Shown here piece by piece: positions 27,232 through 37,966 of a stretch of DNA of 64,000 nt (position 1 is its first letter; every line of letters begins with the position of its first letter). Under the pieces are notes generated by a model. That model was given only the letters and a program-made list of their open reading frames with translations, was not told the origin of the DNA and searched no databases. Position numbers and translations under genes: made by a program. This DNA comes from Aeromicrobium camelliae (GTDB lineage Bacteria > Actinomycetota > Actinomycetes > Propionibacteriales > Nocardioidaceae). Where the stretch lies: the NCBI RefSeq assembly GCF_003850045.1, contig NZ_RQJX01000001.1:124001-188000 (forward strand), written 5' to 3'.

Positions 27232-28863
27232 ATGGCCTACGCGATCACGCAGAGCTGCTGCAACGACGCCTCTTGTGTGTCGGTCTGTCCAGTCGACTGC
27301 ATTCACCCGACCCCTGACGAACCCGACTTCGGCACGACCGACATCCTCTACGTCGACCCCAAGGTCTGTATCGACTGCGGAGCCTGCGCGGACGCGTGCC
27401 CGGTGTCGGCCGTCAAGCCCGTCGACCTCTTACGCGGCGGCGAGGAGGTCTTCGCGCAGCTCAACGCCGACTTCTACGCCGACCGACCCGAACGCACCTC
27501 GCCCGCTCGGCACACGTGGGAGGACATGGGGCCGACGGTGGATCGCCCCTTGCGGGTCGCCGTGGTCGGCACCGGCCCGGCAGCGTCCTACGCGGCACGG
27601 CACCTGCTGCTGTCCACCGGCGCGTCGGTCACGATGCTCGACAAGTCGCCCGTCCCCGGTGGCCTCGTGCGCGGAGGGGTCGCGCCCGATCACGCGGACA
27701 CGAAGGGGTTCTCCTCGCTGTTCGCCTGGGCCTATCAGCATCCGCGGACGTCGATGTACATGAACGTCGAGGTCGGCGAGCACGTCACGCACGAGGAACT
27801 GCTGCAGTTTCACGACGCGGTGATCTACGGGGTCGGCGCGCGGCTCGATCGGCCGCTCGGAGTGCCGGGTGAGGAGCTCGCCGGCGTCTACGGTTCTCCC
27901 GATGTCGTCGGCTGGTACAACGGGGCGCTCGACGTCGCGCCGGACACGGTCCGGCTCGACGGCGAACGGCTCGTCATCGTCGGCAACGGCAACGTCGCGC
28001 TCGACATCGCCCGGCTCGTGCTGTCGGACCCGCGGCAGTTGCGCCGCACCGACATGCCGGACGCCGCGGTCGACGAGATCGCCCGCAGCGCCATCCGGGA
28101 GGTCGTCCTGCTGGGGCGCCGTGGTCCCGATGTCGCCGCGTTCACCCGCCCCGAGCTGCTGATGATGCCGCCGGGCATCGAGGTCGTCGTCGCGCGCGAT
28201 GAAGCCATCGAGGCGGTCCTGGACGCGGCGGAACCCGGCAGCAAGGCGGCGCTGCTGGCGGCGCTTCCGCGCCGTGACATCGACCTCGCCGCCGCCCCCG
28301 ACCCCGGTGCTCGGCTCGTCTTCGCCTTTGGTCGGCAAGTCACCTCCGTCGAAGGCGGCGATCGCGTCGAGGCGGTCCAGATCGCGCCGACCGGCCGTCC
28401 CGACGAGGCCATCAAAGTGCCAGCGGGAACGCTGATCCGGTCCACCGGGCACCGCGGCCGGGCCATCCCGGGCCTGCCCTTCGACGAGCTGACGAGCACG
28501 GTGCCGAACGTCGATGGCCGCGTCATCGATCCCGCCACCGGCCAACCCGTCCCCGGCGCCTACGTCACCGGGTGGATCAAACGGGGTGCCAGTGGCGGTA
28601 TCGGCACCAACCGGGTGTGCGCCCACGAGACGGTGACGGCGATGCTCGAGGACGCTGCCGCCGGTCGGTTGCACATGCCGTCGGGCTCGCGCCGGGCCCT
28701 CAGCGCGCTGCTGCGACGCCGCGTGCCACAGCTGGTCACCCGCCGCCGCATGCTCGCGATCGAGGAGGCCGAGCTCACGCGCGGTCGAGTGGCCGGGCGG
28801 CCTCGTGTCAAGTTCACGTCCGTCGATCAGATGCTGGCCGCCGCGGGAGGCGCCCGGCGCTGA
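27232..28863 (+). CDS. fprB: Ferredoxin--NADP reductase with fused 7Fe/8Fe ferredoxin domain (FprB-like)
   Basis: A 543-residue electron-transfer flavoprotein. Residues 1-65 are a two-cluster ferredoxin: C-x4-C-x3-CP (SCCNDASCVSVCPVDC) and CxxCxxCxxxCP (VCIDCGACADACPV). From residue 103 follows an adrenodoxin-reductase-like FAD/NADP fold: VAVVGTGPAASYAARHLL for FAD, PGGLVRGGVAPDH, and IVGNGNVALDIARL for NADPH. The C-terminal GWIKRGASGGIGTNR is the FAD-closing motif. This is the domain order of mycobacterial FprB. Together with the upstream AurF-like protein it would pass NADPH electrons to the diiron centre; that pairing is inference from adjacency. Confidence 0.92.
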   Translation: MAYAITQSCCNDASCVSVCPVDCIHPTPDEPDFGTTDILYVDPKVCIDCGACADACPVSAVKPVDLLRGGEEVFAQLNADFYADRPERTSPARHTWEDMGPTVDRPLRVAVVGTGPAASYAARHLLLSTGASVTMLDKSPVPGGLVRGGVAPDHADTKGFSSLFAWAYQHPRTSMYMNVEVGEHVTHEELLQFHDAVIYGVGARLDRPLGVPGEELAGVYGSPDVVGWYNGALDVAPDTVRLDGERLVIVGNGNVALDIARLVLSDPRQLRRTDMPDAAVDEIARSAIREVVLLGRRGPDVAAFTRPELLMMPPGIEVVVARDEAIEAVLDAAEPGSKAALLAALPRRDIDLAAAPDPGARLVFAFGRQVTSVEGGDRVEAVQIAPTGRPDEAIKVPAGTLIRSTGHRGRAIPGLPFDELTSTVPNVDGRVIDPATGQPVPGAYVTGWIKRGASGGIGTNRVCAHETVTAMLEDAAAGRLHMPSGSRRALSALLRRRVPQLVTRRRMLAIEEAELTRGRVAGRPRVKFTSVDQMLAAAGGARR

Positions 28864-28910
28864 GGCGTTCTTCACCTCCGCCCGCCTGGCCGCTCGTTCA
28901 GGGGTCGGGT

Positions 28911-28916
28911 TACGTT
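28911..28916 (+). promoter_or_regulatory. -10 box of the MFS gene at 28923 (leaderless)
   Basis: TACGTT ends six bases before the GTG at 28923; no Shine-Dalgarno is present. Confidence 0.45.
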
Positions 28917-28922
28917 CGACCG

Positions 28923-31621
<2,699 letters not shown>

Positions 31622-31638
31622 CCCGGACGGGGCACGAC

Positions 31639-31644
31639 TAGGCT
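31639..31644 (+). promoter_or_regulatory. -10 box of guaB3 (leaderless)
   Basis: TAGGCT ends seven bases before the ATG at 31652. Confidence 0.5.
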
Positions 31645-31651
31645 TGGTGGC

Positions 31652-32755
31652 ATGAGCATCGACATCGGCATGGCCAAGCGAGGGCGGCAGGCGTACCACT
31701 TCGACGACATCGCGATCGTGCCGAGCCGCCGCACGCGTGACCCCGAAGAGGTCTCCACGCACTGGCAGATCGACGCCTACCGCTTCGAGCTCCCGGTCAT
31801 GGCCGCGCCGATGGACTCGGTGATGAGCCCCGACACCGCGATCGCACTCGGTCGTTTCGGCGGTCTCGGCGTGCTCGACCTCGAGGGCCTGTGGACCCGG
31901 TACGAGAACCCCGAGAAGCTCCTCGAGGAGATCGCCACGATCGACGGCACCAGCGCGACCCGCCGGCTGCAGGAGATCTACAGCGAGCCCATCAAGCCCG
32001 AGCTCATCACCGCCCGCCTGCAGCAGATCCGCGAGGCCGGCGTGACGGTGGCGGGTGCCCTCTCGCCGCAGCGCACCAAGCAGTTCGCCGACACGGTGGT
32101 CGAGGCCGGTGTCGACCTCTTCGTCATCCGCGGCACGACGGTCTCGGCTGAACACGTCTCGGGCCAGACCGAGCCGCTCAACCTCAAGGAGTTCATCTAC
32201 GAACTCGACGTCCCGGTCATCGTGGGCGGTTGCGCGACGCACCAGGCGGCCCTGCACCTCATGCGTACCGGTGCGGCCGGCGTGCTCGTCGGCTTCGGTG
32301 GGGGAGCGGCGCACACGACCCGTTCGGTGCTCGGTGTCGCGGTCCCCATGGCCTCGGCCATGGCCGACGTCGCCGCCGCGCGTCGCGACTACCTCGACGA
32401 GTCCGGCGGCCGGTACGTGCACATCATCGCCGACGGTTCCATCGGCCGTAGTGGCGATATCGCCAAGGCGATCGCGTGCGGTGCCGACGCCGTGATGATC
32501 GGCTCCCCGTTCGCCCGCGCAGCCGAGGCGCCGGGCCGCGGCTACCACTGGGGCGCCGAAGCGTGGCACCCCGACCTGCCCCGTGGCGAGCGCGTCGACA
32601 TCGGCACGGTCGGCACGCTGGAGCAGGTGCTGTTCGGTCCCTCGTCGGTGCCCGACGGCACGATGAACCTCATCGGTGCGCTGCGTCGCGCGATGGCCAC
32701 CACCGGCTACACCGACCTCAAGGAGTTCCAGCGGGTCGAGGTCGTCCTCGGGTGA
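31652..32755 (+). CDS. guaB3: GuaB3-family IMP dehydrogenase-related protein
   Basis: A 367-residue member of the IMPDH/GMP reductase superfamily, GuaB3 clade, found next to guaB in actinobacteria. It has the barrel start YHFDDIAIVPSRRTRDPEEV, AAPMDSVMSPDTAIALGRFGGLG and ADGSIGRSGDIAKAIACGADAVM, but no CBS domains. The region of the IMPDH catalytic Cys reads GFGGGAAHTTRSVLG here, so no cysteine sits in the expected loop and IMPDH activity is doubtful from sequence. Its function remains debated. It overlaps the following GNAT gene by four bases. Confidence 0.92.
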   Translation: MSIDIGMAKRGRQAYHFDDIAIVPSRRTRDPEEVSTHWQIDAYRFELPVMAAPMDSVMSPDTAIALGRFGGLGVLDLEGLWTRYENPEKLLEEIATIDGTSATRRLQEIYSEPIKPELITARLQQIREAGVTVAGALSPQRTKQFADTVVEAGVDLFVIRGTTVSAEHVSGQTEPLNLKEFIYELDVPVIVGGCATHQAALHLMRTGAAGVLVGFGGGAAHTTRSVLGVAVPMASAMADVAAARRDYLDESGGRYVHIIADGSIGRSGDIAKAIACGADAVMIGSPFARAAEAPGRGYHWGAEAWHPDLPRGERVDIGTVGTLEQVLFGPSSVPDGTMNLIGALRRAMATTGYTDLKEFQRVEVVLG

Positions 32756-33213
32756 CCGAGTGGCGCGAGGTCGGCTTCGACGACCTTGCTGCTCGTGCCC
32801 TGCGCTCGCAGATGTCCGCAGAGATGAACGAGCTGTACGGGCGTCCCCGGGCGGCCGCCCAACCCGACGCGGGGATCGACCCGGACAGTGTTCTCGTCAC
32901 TATCGTCGGCGACGAGGTGGGCGAGCCGGTGGCTACTGCATCGCTGCGCCAGCTCGGCGCTGACGTCGAGCTCAAGCGAATGTACGTCGTGCCGGAGGCG
33001 AGGGGGCGGGGACTCGCCAGCGAGCTGTTAGCGCAGCTGGAGGCGCGCGCAACGGCGTTCGGAGCGACTCGTTTGGTGCTCCACGCCGGGGAACGTCAGC
33101 GCGCTGCTGTCGACTTCTACCGCTCGCGTGGGTACGCGCCGATCCCTCTGCTGGCGCCCTACCGAGGGGTCCCGGAGTCCCTCTGTTTCGCCCGGGCTCT
33201 CGCCGGGCGGTGA
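32752..33213 (+). CDS. GNAT-family N-acetyltransferase
   Basis: A 153-residue single GNAT domain with the acetyl-CoA loop VVPEARGRGLASELLAQLE and the C-terminal AVDFYRSRGYAPIP. Substrate unknown. The GTG start overlaps the guaB3 stop by four bases, so it is translated with guaB3. After its stop comes the 99-bp gap holding the second 27-bp palindrome. Confidence 0.85.
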   Translation: MTEWREVGFDDLAARALRSQMSAEMNELYGRPRAAAQPDAGIDPDSVLVTIVGDEVGEPVATASLRQLGADVELKRMYVVPEARGRGLASELLAQLEARATAFGATRLVLHAGERQRAAVDFYRSRGYAPIPLLAPYRGVPESLCFARALAGR

Positions 33214-33259
33214 GTTAGCGCGCAACGGCCGTGCTCCACGTGCTAGCTCGGTCGGCCGC

Positions 33260-33286
33260 GAATATGACATTGCCTATGTCATATTC
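33260..33286. promoter_or_regulatory. 27-bp palindromic operator, copy 2
   Basis: GAATATGACAT, five bases, ATGTCATATTC: perfect 11-bp arms, AT-rich against the GC background. It covers the -35 region of the aldehyde dehydrogenase promoter and resembles the palindrome at 26271-26297 (17 of 27 positions identical). Confidence 0.8.
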
Positions 33287-33299
33287 CAGATACTCGCGG

Positions 33300-33305
33300 T
33301 ATCCT
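33300..33305 (+). promoter_or_regulatory. -10 box of the aldehyde dehydrogenase gene (leaderless)
   Basis: TATCCT ends seven bases before the ATG at 33313. With a 17-base spacer the -35 would be TGTCAT at 33277-33282, inside the palindrome. Confidence 0.55.
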
Positions 33306-33312
33306 GACCGAC

Positions 33313-34875
33313 ATGCTCGAAGCCAGCCAGACGACTCCGGTGCTGCCCGAACGACGGATCGCCGAGCTCACCGGGCTCGTGCGCACGTCGCTCACCGAGA
33401 CCCGTCGCACGGTCTCTCCGCTGACCGGCGGGGAGGTCGCGACGATTCCTGTGTCGAGCGTCGACGACGTTGACACTGCGTTCGCCGCCGCACGCCGGGC
33501 GCAACGCGACTGGGCGCGCACGGCTGTGGCCTCGCGTCAGCGGATGCTCCTGCGCCTTCACGATCTGGTGCTGGACCACCAGGAGGAGCTGCTCGACCTC
33601 ATTCAGCTCGAGTCGGGCAAGTCCCGTGCACACGCCTTCGACGAGGTCGCGCACCTGGCGCTGACCGCCCGGTACTACGGCCGCCGGCTCGCCAAGATCG
33701 TCGGGCCGCACCGTCGGTCGGGCGTGTATCCCGGTCTGACCCGGGTGCAGCAGGTGCAACAGCCCAAGGGTGTGGTCGGTGTCATCAGTCCCTGGAACTA
33801 CCCGTTGACGATGGCGATCTCCGACGGGCTCGCCGCGGTCGCCGCCGGCAACGCCGTGGTCCACAAGCCCGACAGCCAGAGCCCGCTGACGGCGCTCGCC
33901 GGGGTCGAACTCCTCCGCCGCGCGGGCTTCCCGCCTGAGCTGTGGCAGGTCGTGAGCGGGCAGGGCTCGGTGGTCGGGCAGGCCATCATCGAACGCGCCG
34001 ACTACATCTGTTTCACGGGCTCCACCGCCACCGGCAAGCGTGTCGCCGCCCAGTGCGCTGAGCGCCTCATCGGGTGCTCGCTGGAGCTCGGTGGCAAGAA
34101 CCCGATGATCGTGCTGCCGGGGGCCGACGTGGAGAAGGCCGCGGCCGGCGCCGTCTCGGCGTGTTTCTCCTCAGCCGGGCAGCTGTGCGTCTCGATCGAA
34201 CGGATCTACGTCCACCGGCGCCAGTACGACGCCTTCCGCGACGCGCTCGTGCGCCGGGTGCAGGCGATGAGCTTCGGCACGGCACTCGACTGGGACGCCG
34301 ACATGGGCACGCTCGTGTCGCCCGCGCAGCTCGCGACGGTCGAGAAGCACGTGGAGGACGCCCGTGCGCACGGTGCGACGGTCCTCACCGGCGGGCGCGC
34401 GCGTCCCGACATCGGCCCGTGGTTCTACGAGCCCACGGTGCTGGAGAACGTGCCGCCGACGGCCGAGTGCTTCGCGGAGGAGACCTTCGGCCCCCTCGTC
34501 TCGCTCTACTCCTACGACTCCGTCGACGAGGCCGTCGCGTTCGCCAACGCCGGCGTCTACGGCCTGAACGCGAGCGTCTGGGGACCGTCGCGGACCGCAC
34601 GTCGGGTCGCGTCCCGGCTCAAGGCGGGCACCGTCAACGTCAACGAGGGCTTCGCGGCGACCTTCGGCAGCATCGATGCCCCGATGGGCGGGATGCGCGA
34701 GTCCGGCATGGGTCGACGCCAGGGCGCCGAGGGCTTGCTGCGGTTCACCGAGAGCCAGGCGATCGGCGCTCAGAGCCTGTTGCCGGTCAGCGGTCCGGCC
34801 TTCGTGGGTGCCGGCCGTTTCGCACGGGTGCTGACCTTCGGCCTGCGCGTGCTGAAGGCGATGGGCCGCGCATGA
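33313..34875 (+). CDS. gabD2: Aldehyde dehydrogenase, succinate-semialdehyde dehydrogenase (GabD2) type
   Basis: A 520-residue NAD(P)-dependent aldehyde dehydrogenase. The cofactor segment is ISPWNYPLTMAISDGLAA, the general base lies in LELGGKNP (Glu258) and the nucleophile in SSAGQLCVSIERI (Cys292). The sequence resembles the actinobacterial GabD2 group, but ALDH substrate specificity is hard to read and another aldehyde is possible. It is the first gene of a two-gene operon with a ChoD-like oxidase (ATGA overlap) under a palindrome-controlled promoter, so both enzymes may act on one pathway, for example alcohol or sterol side-chain oxidation; that is inference. Confidence 0.88.
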   Translation: MLEASQTTPVLPERRIAELTGLVRTSLTETRRTVSPLTGGEVATIPVSSVDDVDTAFAAARRAQRDWARTAVASRQRMLLRLHDLVLDHQEELLDLIQLESGKSRAHAFDEVAHLALTARYYGRRLAKIVGPHRRSGVYPGLTRVQQVQQPKGVVGVISPWNYPLTMAISDGLAAVAAGNAVVHKPDSQSPLTALAGVELLRRAGFPPELWQVVSGQGSVVGQAIIERADYICFTGSTATGKRVAAQCAERLIGCSLELGGKNPMIVLPGADVEKAAAGAVSACFSSAGQLCVSIERIYVHRRQYDAFRDALVRRVQAMSFGTALDWDADMGTLVSPAQLATVEKHVEDARAHGATVLTGGRARPDIGPWFYEPTVLENVPPTAECFAEETFGPLVSLYSYDSVDEAVAFANAGVYGLNASVWGPSRTARRVASRLKAGTVNVNEGFAATFGSIDAPMGGMRESGMGRRQGAEGLLRFTESQAIGAQSLLPVSGPAFVGAGRFARVLTFGLRVLKAMGRA

Positions 34876-36566
34876 GGGACTTCGACTACGACGTCATCAT
34901 CATCGGGTCGGGCTTCGGCGGCAGTGTCGCGGCGCTCCGGCTCGTCGAGAAGGGCTATCGGGTCGCGGTGCTCGAGGCCGGTCGCCGGTTCCGCGACGAC
35001 GAGTTCGCCAAGACCTCTTGGCACCTGCGCGACTACCTGTGGGCGCCGGCCCTCGGCTGCTACGGCATCCAGCGCGTCAACCTGCTCAAGGATTCGCTGA
35101 TTCTGTCGGGCGCGGGGGTGGGCGGCGGTTCGCTGGTCTACGCGAACACGCTCTACGAGCCCCTCGACCCGTTCTTCAAGGACCCGGCGTGGGGCTACAT
35201 CACGGACTGGAAGGACGAACTCAAGCCGTACTACGACCAGGCCAAGCGCATGCTCGGCGCCGTCACCTATGACCGCGAGACGCCCGCCGACCGCGTGATG
35301 CGCGAGGCTGCCGAGCGCATGGGCGTGGAGGGTACCTTCCACTACGCGCCCGTGGGCGTCACCTTCGGCGACCGGCCGGGCGCGGACGTCGGCGATCCCT
35401 ACTTCGGCGGGGTGGGCCCGAGCCGGAACGCGTGCACGCACTGCGGCGAGTGCATGACCGGATGTCGCCACAACGCCAAGAACACGCTGGTGAAGAACTA
35501 CCTGTACCTCGCGGAGCAGGCCGGCGCGGAGGTCCGGGCGCTCACCACGGTCACGCGCGTCCGGCCGCTGCGACGCGGAGGGTACGAGGTCACCACCAAG
35601 CCGACCAACAAGCGCTTCGGGGGGCGGCGCACCCTGACGGCCGAGCAGGTCGTGTTCGCGGCCAGCACTCTGGGCACGCAGCGACTCCTGCACGCCATGC
35701 GCGACTCCGGTGACCTGCCGCGCATCTCGCGCCGTCTCGGCATGCTCACCCGGACCAACTCCGAGGCGCTGCTGGGCGCCGTCGCGAGCAAGCGCGACAT
35801 CGACTACTCGCAGGGCGTCGCGATCACGTCGTCGATCCACCCCGACGAGTACACCCACATCGAACCGGTGCGCTACGGCAAGGGCTCGAACGCGATGATG
35901 CTCGTCCAGTCAGCACTCGCGCCTGAGGGCACGGGCAAGCACCGGCTGCGAGTCTGGGCGACGAACATGCTCAAGCTCGTACCGTCGATCCTCAAGGTGT
36001 ACGACTGGCGGCATTGGTCCGAGCGCACGGTGATCGCGCTCGTCATGCAGGCTCACGACAACTCGATCACGACCTTCACCCGGCGCACCCTGTTCGGCAA
36101 GCGCCGGCTCACCACCAAGCAGGGGCACGGGCTGCCCAACCCCACCTACATCCCGGAGGGGCATCGCGCGGTCGAGGAGATGGCCGACATCATGGGCGGC
36201 ATCGCCGGCGGCACGGTGGGGGAGCCGTTCGGGATTCCCATGACCGCGCACTTCATGGGCGGGTGCGCGATCGGCGAGTCGGCCGCCGACGGCGTGATCG
36301 ATCCCTACCACCGGCTCTTCGGGCATCCGGGCCTCCACGTCGTCGACGGATCGGCGGTGAGCGCCAACCTCGGCGTCAACCCTTCCCTCACCATCACCGC
36401 GCAAGCCGAACGTGCGATGGCGCTGTGGCCGAACAAGGGCGAGACCGACCCGCGACCGCCGCTCGGTGGGCGCTATCGACGAGTCGCGCCCGTCAGCCCG
36501 AAGAACCCGGTGGTGCCGGAAGCCGCACCGGCAGCGCTGCGACTGCCTATCGTCGAGGTGAGCTGA
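34872..36566 (+). CDS. choD: GMC-family FAD oxidoreductase, ChoD-like
   Basis: A 564-residue FAD oxidoreductase. The FAD fold begins DYDVIIIGSGFGGSVAALRL, with GAGVGGGSLVYANTLYEP, and the active-site C-terminus reads MTAHFMGGCAIGES, HVVDGSAVSANLGVNPSL. It aligns by eye with mycobacterial ChoD (putative cholesterol oxidase, also next to guaB3) almost throughout, including KGETDPRPPLG near the end. A cysteine group NACTHCGECMTGCRHNAKNT (CxxCxxCxxxC) near residue 190 looks like an iron-sulfur or metal site and is also present in ChoD. No signal peptide is seen. Whether the substrate is a sterol is unproven. Confidence 0.88.
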   Translation: MRDFDYDVIIIGSGFGGSVAALRLVEKGYRVAVLEAGRRFRDDEFAKTSWHLRDYLWAPALGCYGIQRVNLLKDSLILSGAGVGGGSLVYANTLYEPLDPFFKDPAWGYITDWKDELKPYYDQAKRMLGAVTYDRETPADRVMREAAERMGVEGTFHYAPVGVTFGDRPGADVGDPYFGGVGPSRNACTHCGECMTGCRHNAKNTLVKNYLYLAEQAGAEVRALTTVTRVRPLRRGGYEVTTKPTNKRFGGRRTLTAEQVVFAASTLGTQRLLHAMRDSGDLPRISRRLGMLTRTNSEALLGAVASKRDIDYSQGVAITSSIHPDEYTHIEPVRYGKGSNAMMLVQSALAPEGTGKHRLRVWATNMLKLVPSILKVYDWRHWSERTVIALVMQAHDNSITTFTRRTLFGKRRLTTKQGHGLPNPTYIPEGHRAVEEMADIMGGIAGGTVGEPFGIPMTAHFMGGCAIGESAADGVIDPYHRLFGHPGLHVVDGSAVSANLGVNPSLTITAQAERAMALWPNKGETDPRPPLGGRYRRVAPVSPKNPVVPEAAPAALRLPIVEVS

Positions 36567-36639
36567 CGTCCGCATCGTGGACGTGAAGCGCGAACTATCG
36601 GCGAGAAAGTGGCCGGAGTCCAGCACCGACACGCGTGTG

Positions 36640-36656
36640 ACAGAAGATACTTCTGT
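36640..36656. promoter_or_regulatory. Perfect palindrome upstream of NlpC/P60 gene
   Basis: ACAGAAG-ATA-CTTCTGT lies 45 bases before the ATG. It may be an operator; a TAGCGT box at 36688-36693 is eight bases from the start codon. Confidence 0.45.
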
Positions 36657-36701
36657 GAAAGGAGTTTCCTCTGAGGCAGAAGACGACTAGCGTGAGGGGC
36701 T

Positions 36702-37889
36702 ATGGCCGCTCGCCGTGTCCTCGTGTTTCCGATGGTCGCCGCCCTCGCCCTGCTCGGGGCGACGGCCGCGCCGTCCGTTGCTGCCCCCGATGACGAGGAT
36801 CGCGTCGCCGCGATCCAAGTCGGACTCGTCGAGTCTCGCCAGAGCGTGAATGCGCTGTACGCCGAGGCGGCTGCTCTCTCCGAGCGGTTCAACGGCGCGG
36901 TCGTGGCCGCCGAGGATGCCGAACGCGAGCTCGCTGATCTTGACGGCCGGATCTCCGCTGCCGAGCGTGAGCTCGAGGGAGAGCGGGCCGTGGTCGAGGA
37001 ACTCACCATCGACCAACTCACCGACCAGCGGCCGGTCGTGGTGTTCCAGTCGCTCCTCGACGCCGAGGACCCGTTGCAGTTGCTGGAGCGATCCTCGGCC
37101 TACGCGAGCACGCAGGATGCGATGGCCGGCCAGATCGCTCAGCTCGAAGCCAAGCAGGCCGTCGTCCGCAGCGTGCGTGCCCAGGCCGCAGCGGCTGCCG
37201 AACGCCACCAGCAAGCCGTCGACGAGCAAGCGGCGGCACGGACTCGTATCGAGAACCTCATCGCGACGGCCGAACAACGCCAAGACGAGCTGGTCGGTGA
37301 ACGCGGTGACCTGCTCGCCGAGCTGGCCCGGCTCGAGAACAGCACTGTCGAAGAGGTCACGCAACGCCAGGACCGGATCGACGAGCGGCTCGATGCGGGC
37401 GGCGTAGCGCCCGACCCGCAGCGCGGCGAGACGGTTTCTCCGGTGCCCGCCCCTGCGCCAGCTCCGGCGCCGAAGCCCTCGACCCCGCCCCCGGCGCCGA
37501 AGCCCTCGACCCCGCCGCCGGCCAACGCCAGTGCCGTGGAAGCGATGATCGCCTACGCGCGAGCGCAGCTGGGTAAGCCCTACGGCTGGGGGGCGGCCGG
37601 GCCGGGCTCCTTCGACTGCTCGGGCCTCACGATGCGTGCGCTCGAAGCCGCAGGCAGGCCGGTGCCGCGCACCGCTGGGGCCCAGTACCAGGCGCTGACC
37701 GACGTTCCGGTGTCACAACGGCAACGAGGTGATCTCCTCTTCTACGCCAACGGCAGCGGGATCTACCACGTCACGATCTACCTGGGTGGCGGACAAATGA
37801 TCCATGCACCCCGCCCTGGCCGCACGGTCGAAATCGTGCCCGACAGTTGGATGGGCGAGCCGACGTACGCCGCCCGCCCGTTCGCCTAG
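36702..37889 (+). CDS. Secreted NlpC/P60 peptidoglycan endopeptidase, RipA-like
   Basis: A 395-residue secreted cell-wall hydrolase that would cleave the stem peptide at cell separation. Residues 1-28 are a Sec signal peptide (ARRVLVFPMVAALALLGATA, cleavage after SVAA). Residues about 30-230 form two coiled-coil stretches, as in RipA-type proteins, where they inhibit or position the enzyme. A proline/alanine linker (residues about 245-275) carries a duplicated 9-residue unit. The NlpC/P60 domain (residues 280-395) has the catalytic Cys306 in GSFDCSGLT, His in IYHVTIYL and a third polar residue in MIHAPR. The gene is monocistronic. Confidence 0.92.
   Translation: MAARRVLVFPMVAALALLGATAAPSVAAPDDEDRVAAIQVGLVESRQSVNALYAEAAALSERFNGAVVAAEDAERELADLDGRISAAERELEGERAVVEELTIDQLTDQRPVVVFQSLLDAEDPLQLLERSSAYASTQDAMAGQIAQLEAKQAVVRSVRAQAAAAAERHQQAVDEQAAARTRIENLIATAEQRQDELVGERGDLLAELARLENSTVEEVTQRQDRIDERLDAGGVAPDPQRGETVSPVPAPAPAPAPKPSTPPPAPKPSTPPPANASAVEAMIAYARAQLGKPYGWGAAGPGSFDCSGLTMRALEAAGRPVPRTAGAQYQALTDVPVSQRQRGDLLFYANGSGIYHVTIYLGGGQMIHAPRPGRTVEIVPDSWMGEPTYAARPFA
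37464..37517 (+). repeat. Two tandem copies of a 27-bp unit in the NlpC/P60 linker
   Basis: The unit begins CCGGCGCCGAAGCCCTCGAC and is repeated with one change at its last base. It encodes the APKPSTPPP linker repeat, so copy number may vary between strains. Confidence 0.9.
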
Positions 37890-37891
37890 AA

Positions 37892-37957
37892 CCCAGATTT
37901 GCGCCCAGTTCGTTGACGAGGGGTCGGGTCGGTTGACAATTGGCGCGCAAATCTGGG
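37892..37957. repeat. Long-loop inverted repeat between convergent genes
   Basis: CCCAGATTTGCGC at 37892-37904 pairs perfectly with 37945-37957 across a 40-base loop. It fills the 77-bp gap between the convergent NlpC/P60 and cyclo-ligase genes and could terminate both, though the loop is long for a terminator. Its arm resembles a segment of the palindromic region at 57244-57260. Confidence 0.75.
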
Positions 37958-37966
37958 GTCTCGGCG

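Noticed and set aside
37464..37517. CRISPR-like repeat
   Set aside because: It is a two-copy in-frame tandem repeat coding for a proline-rich linker, with no spacers.
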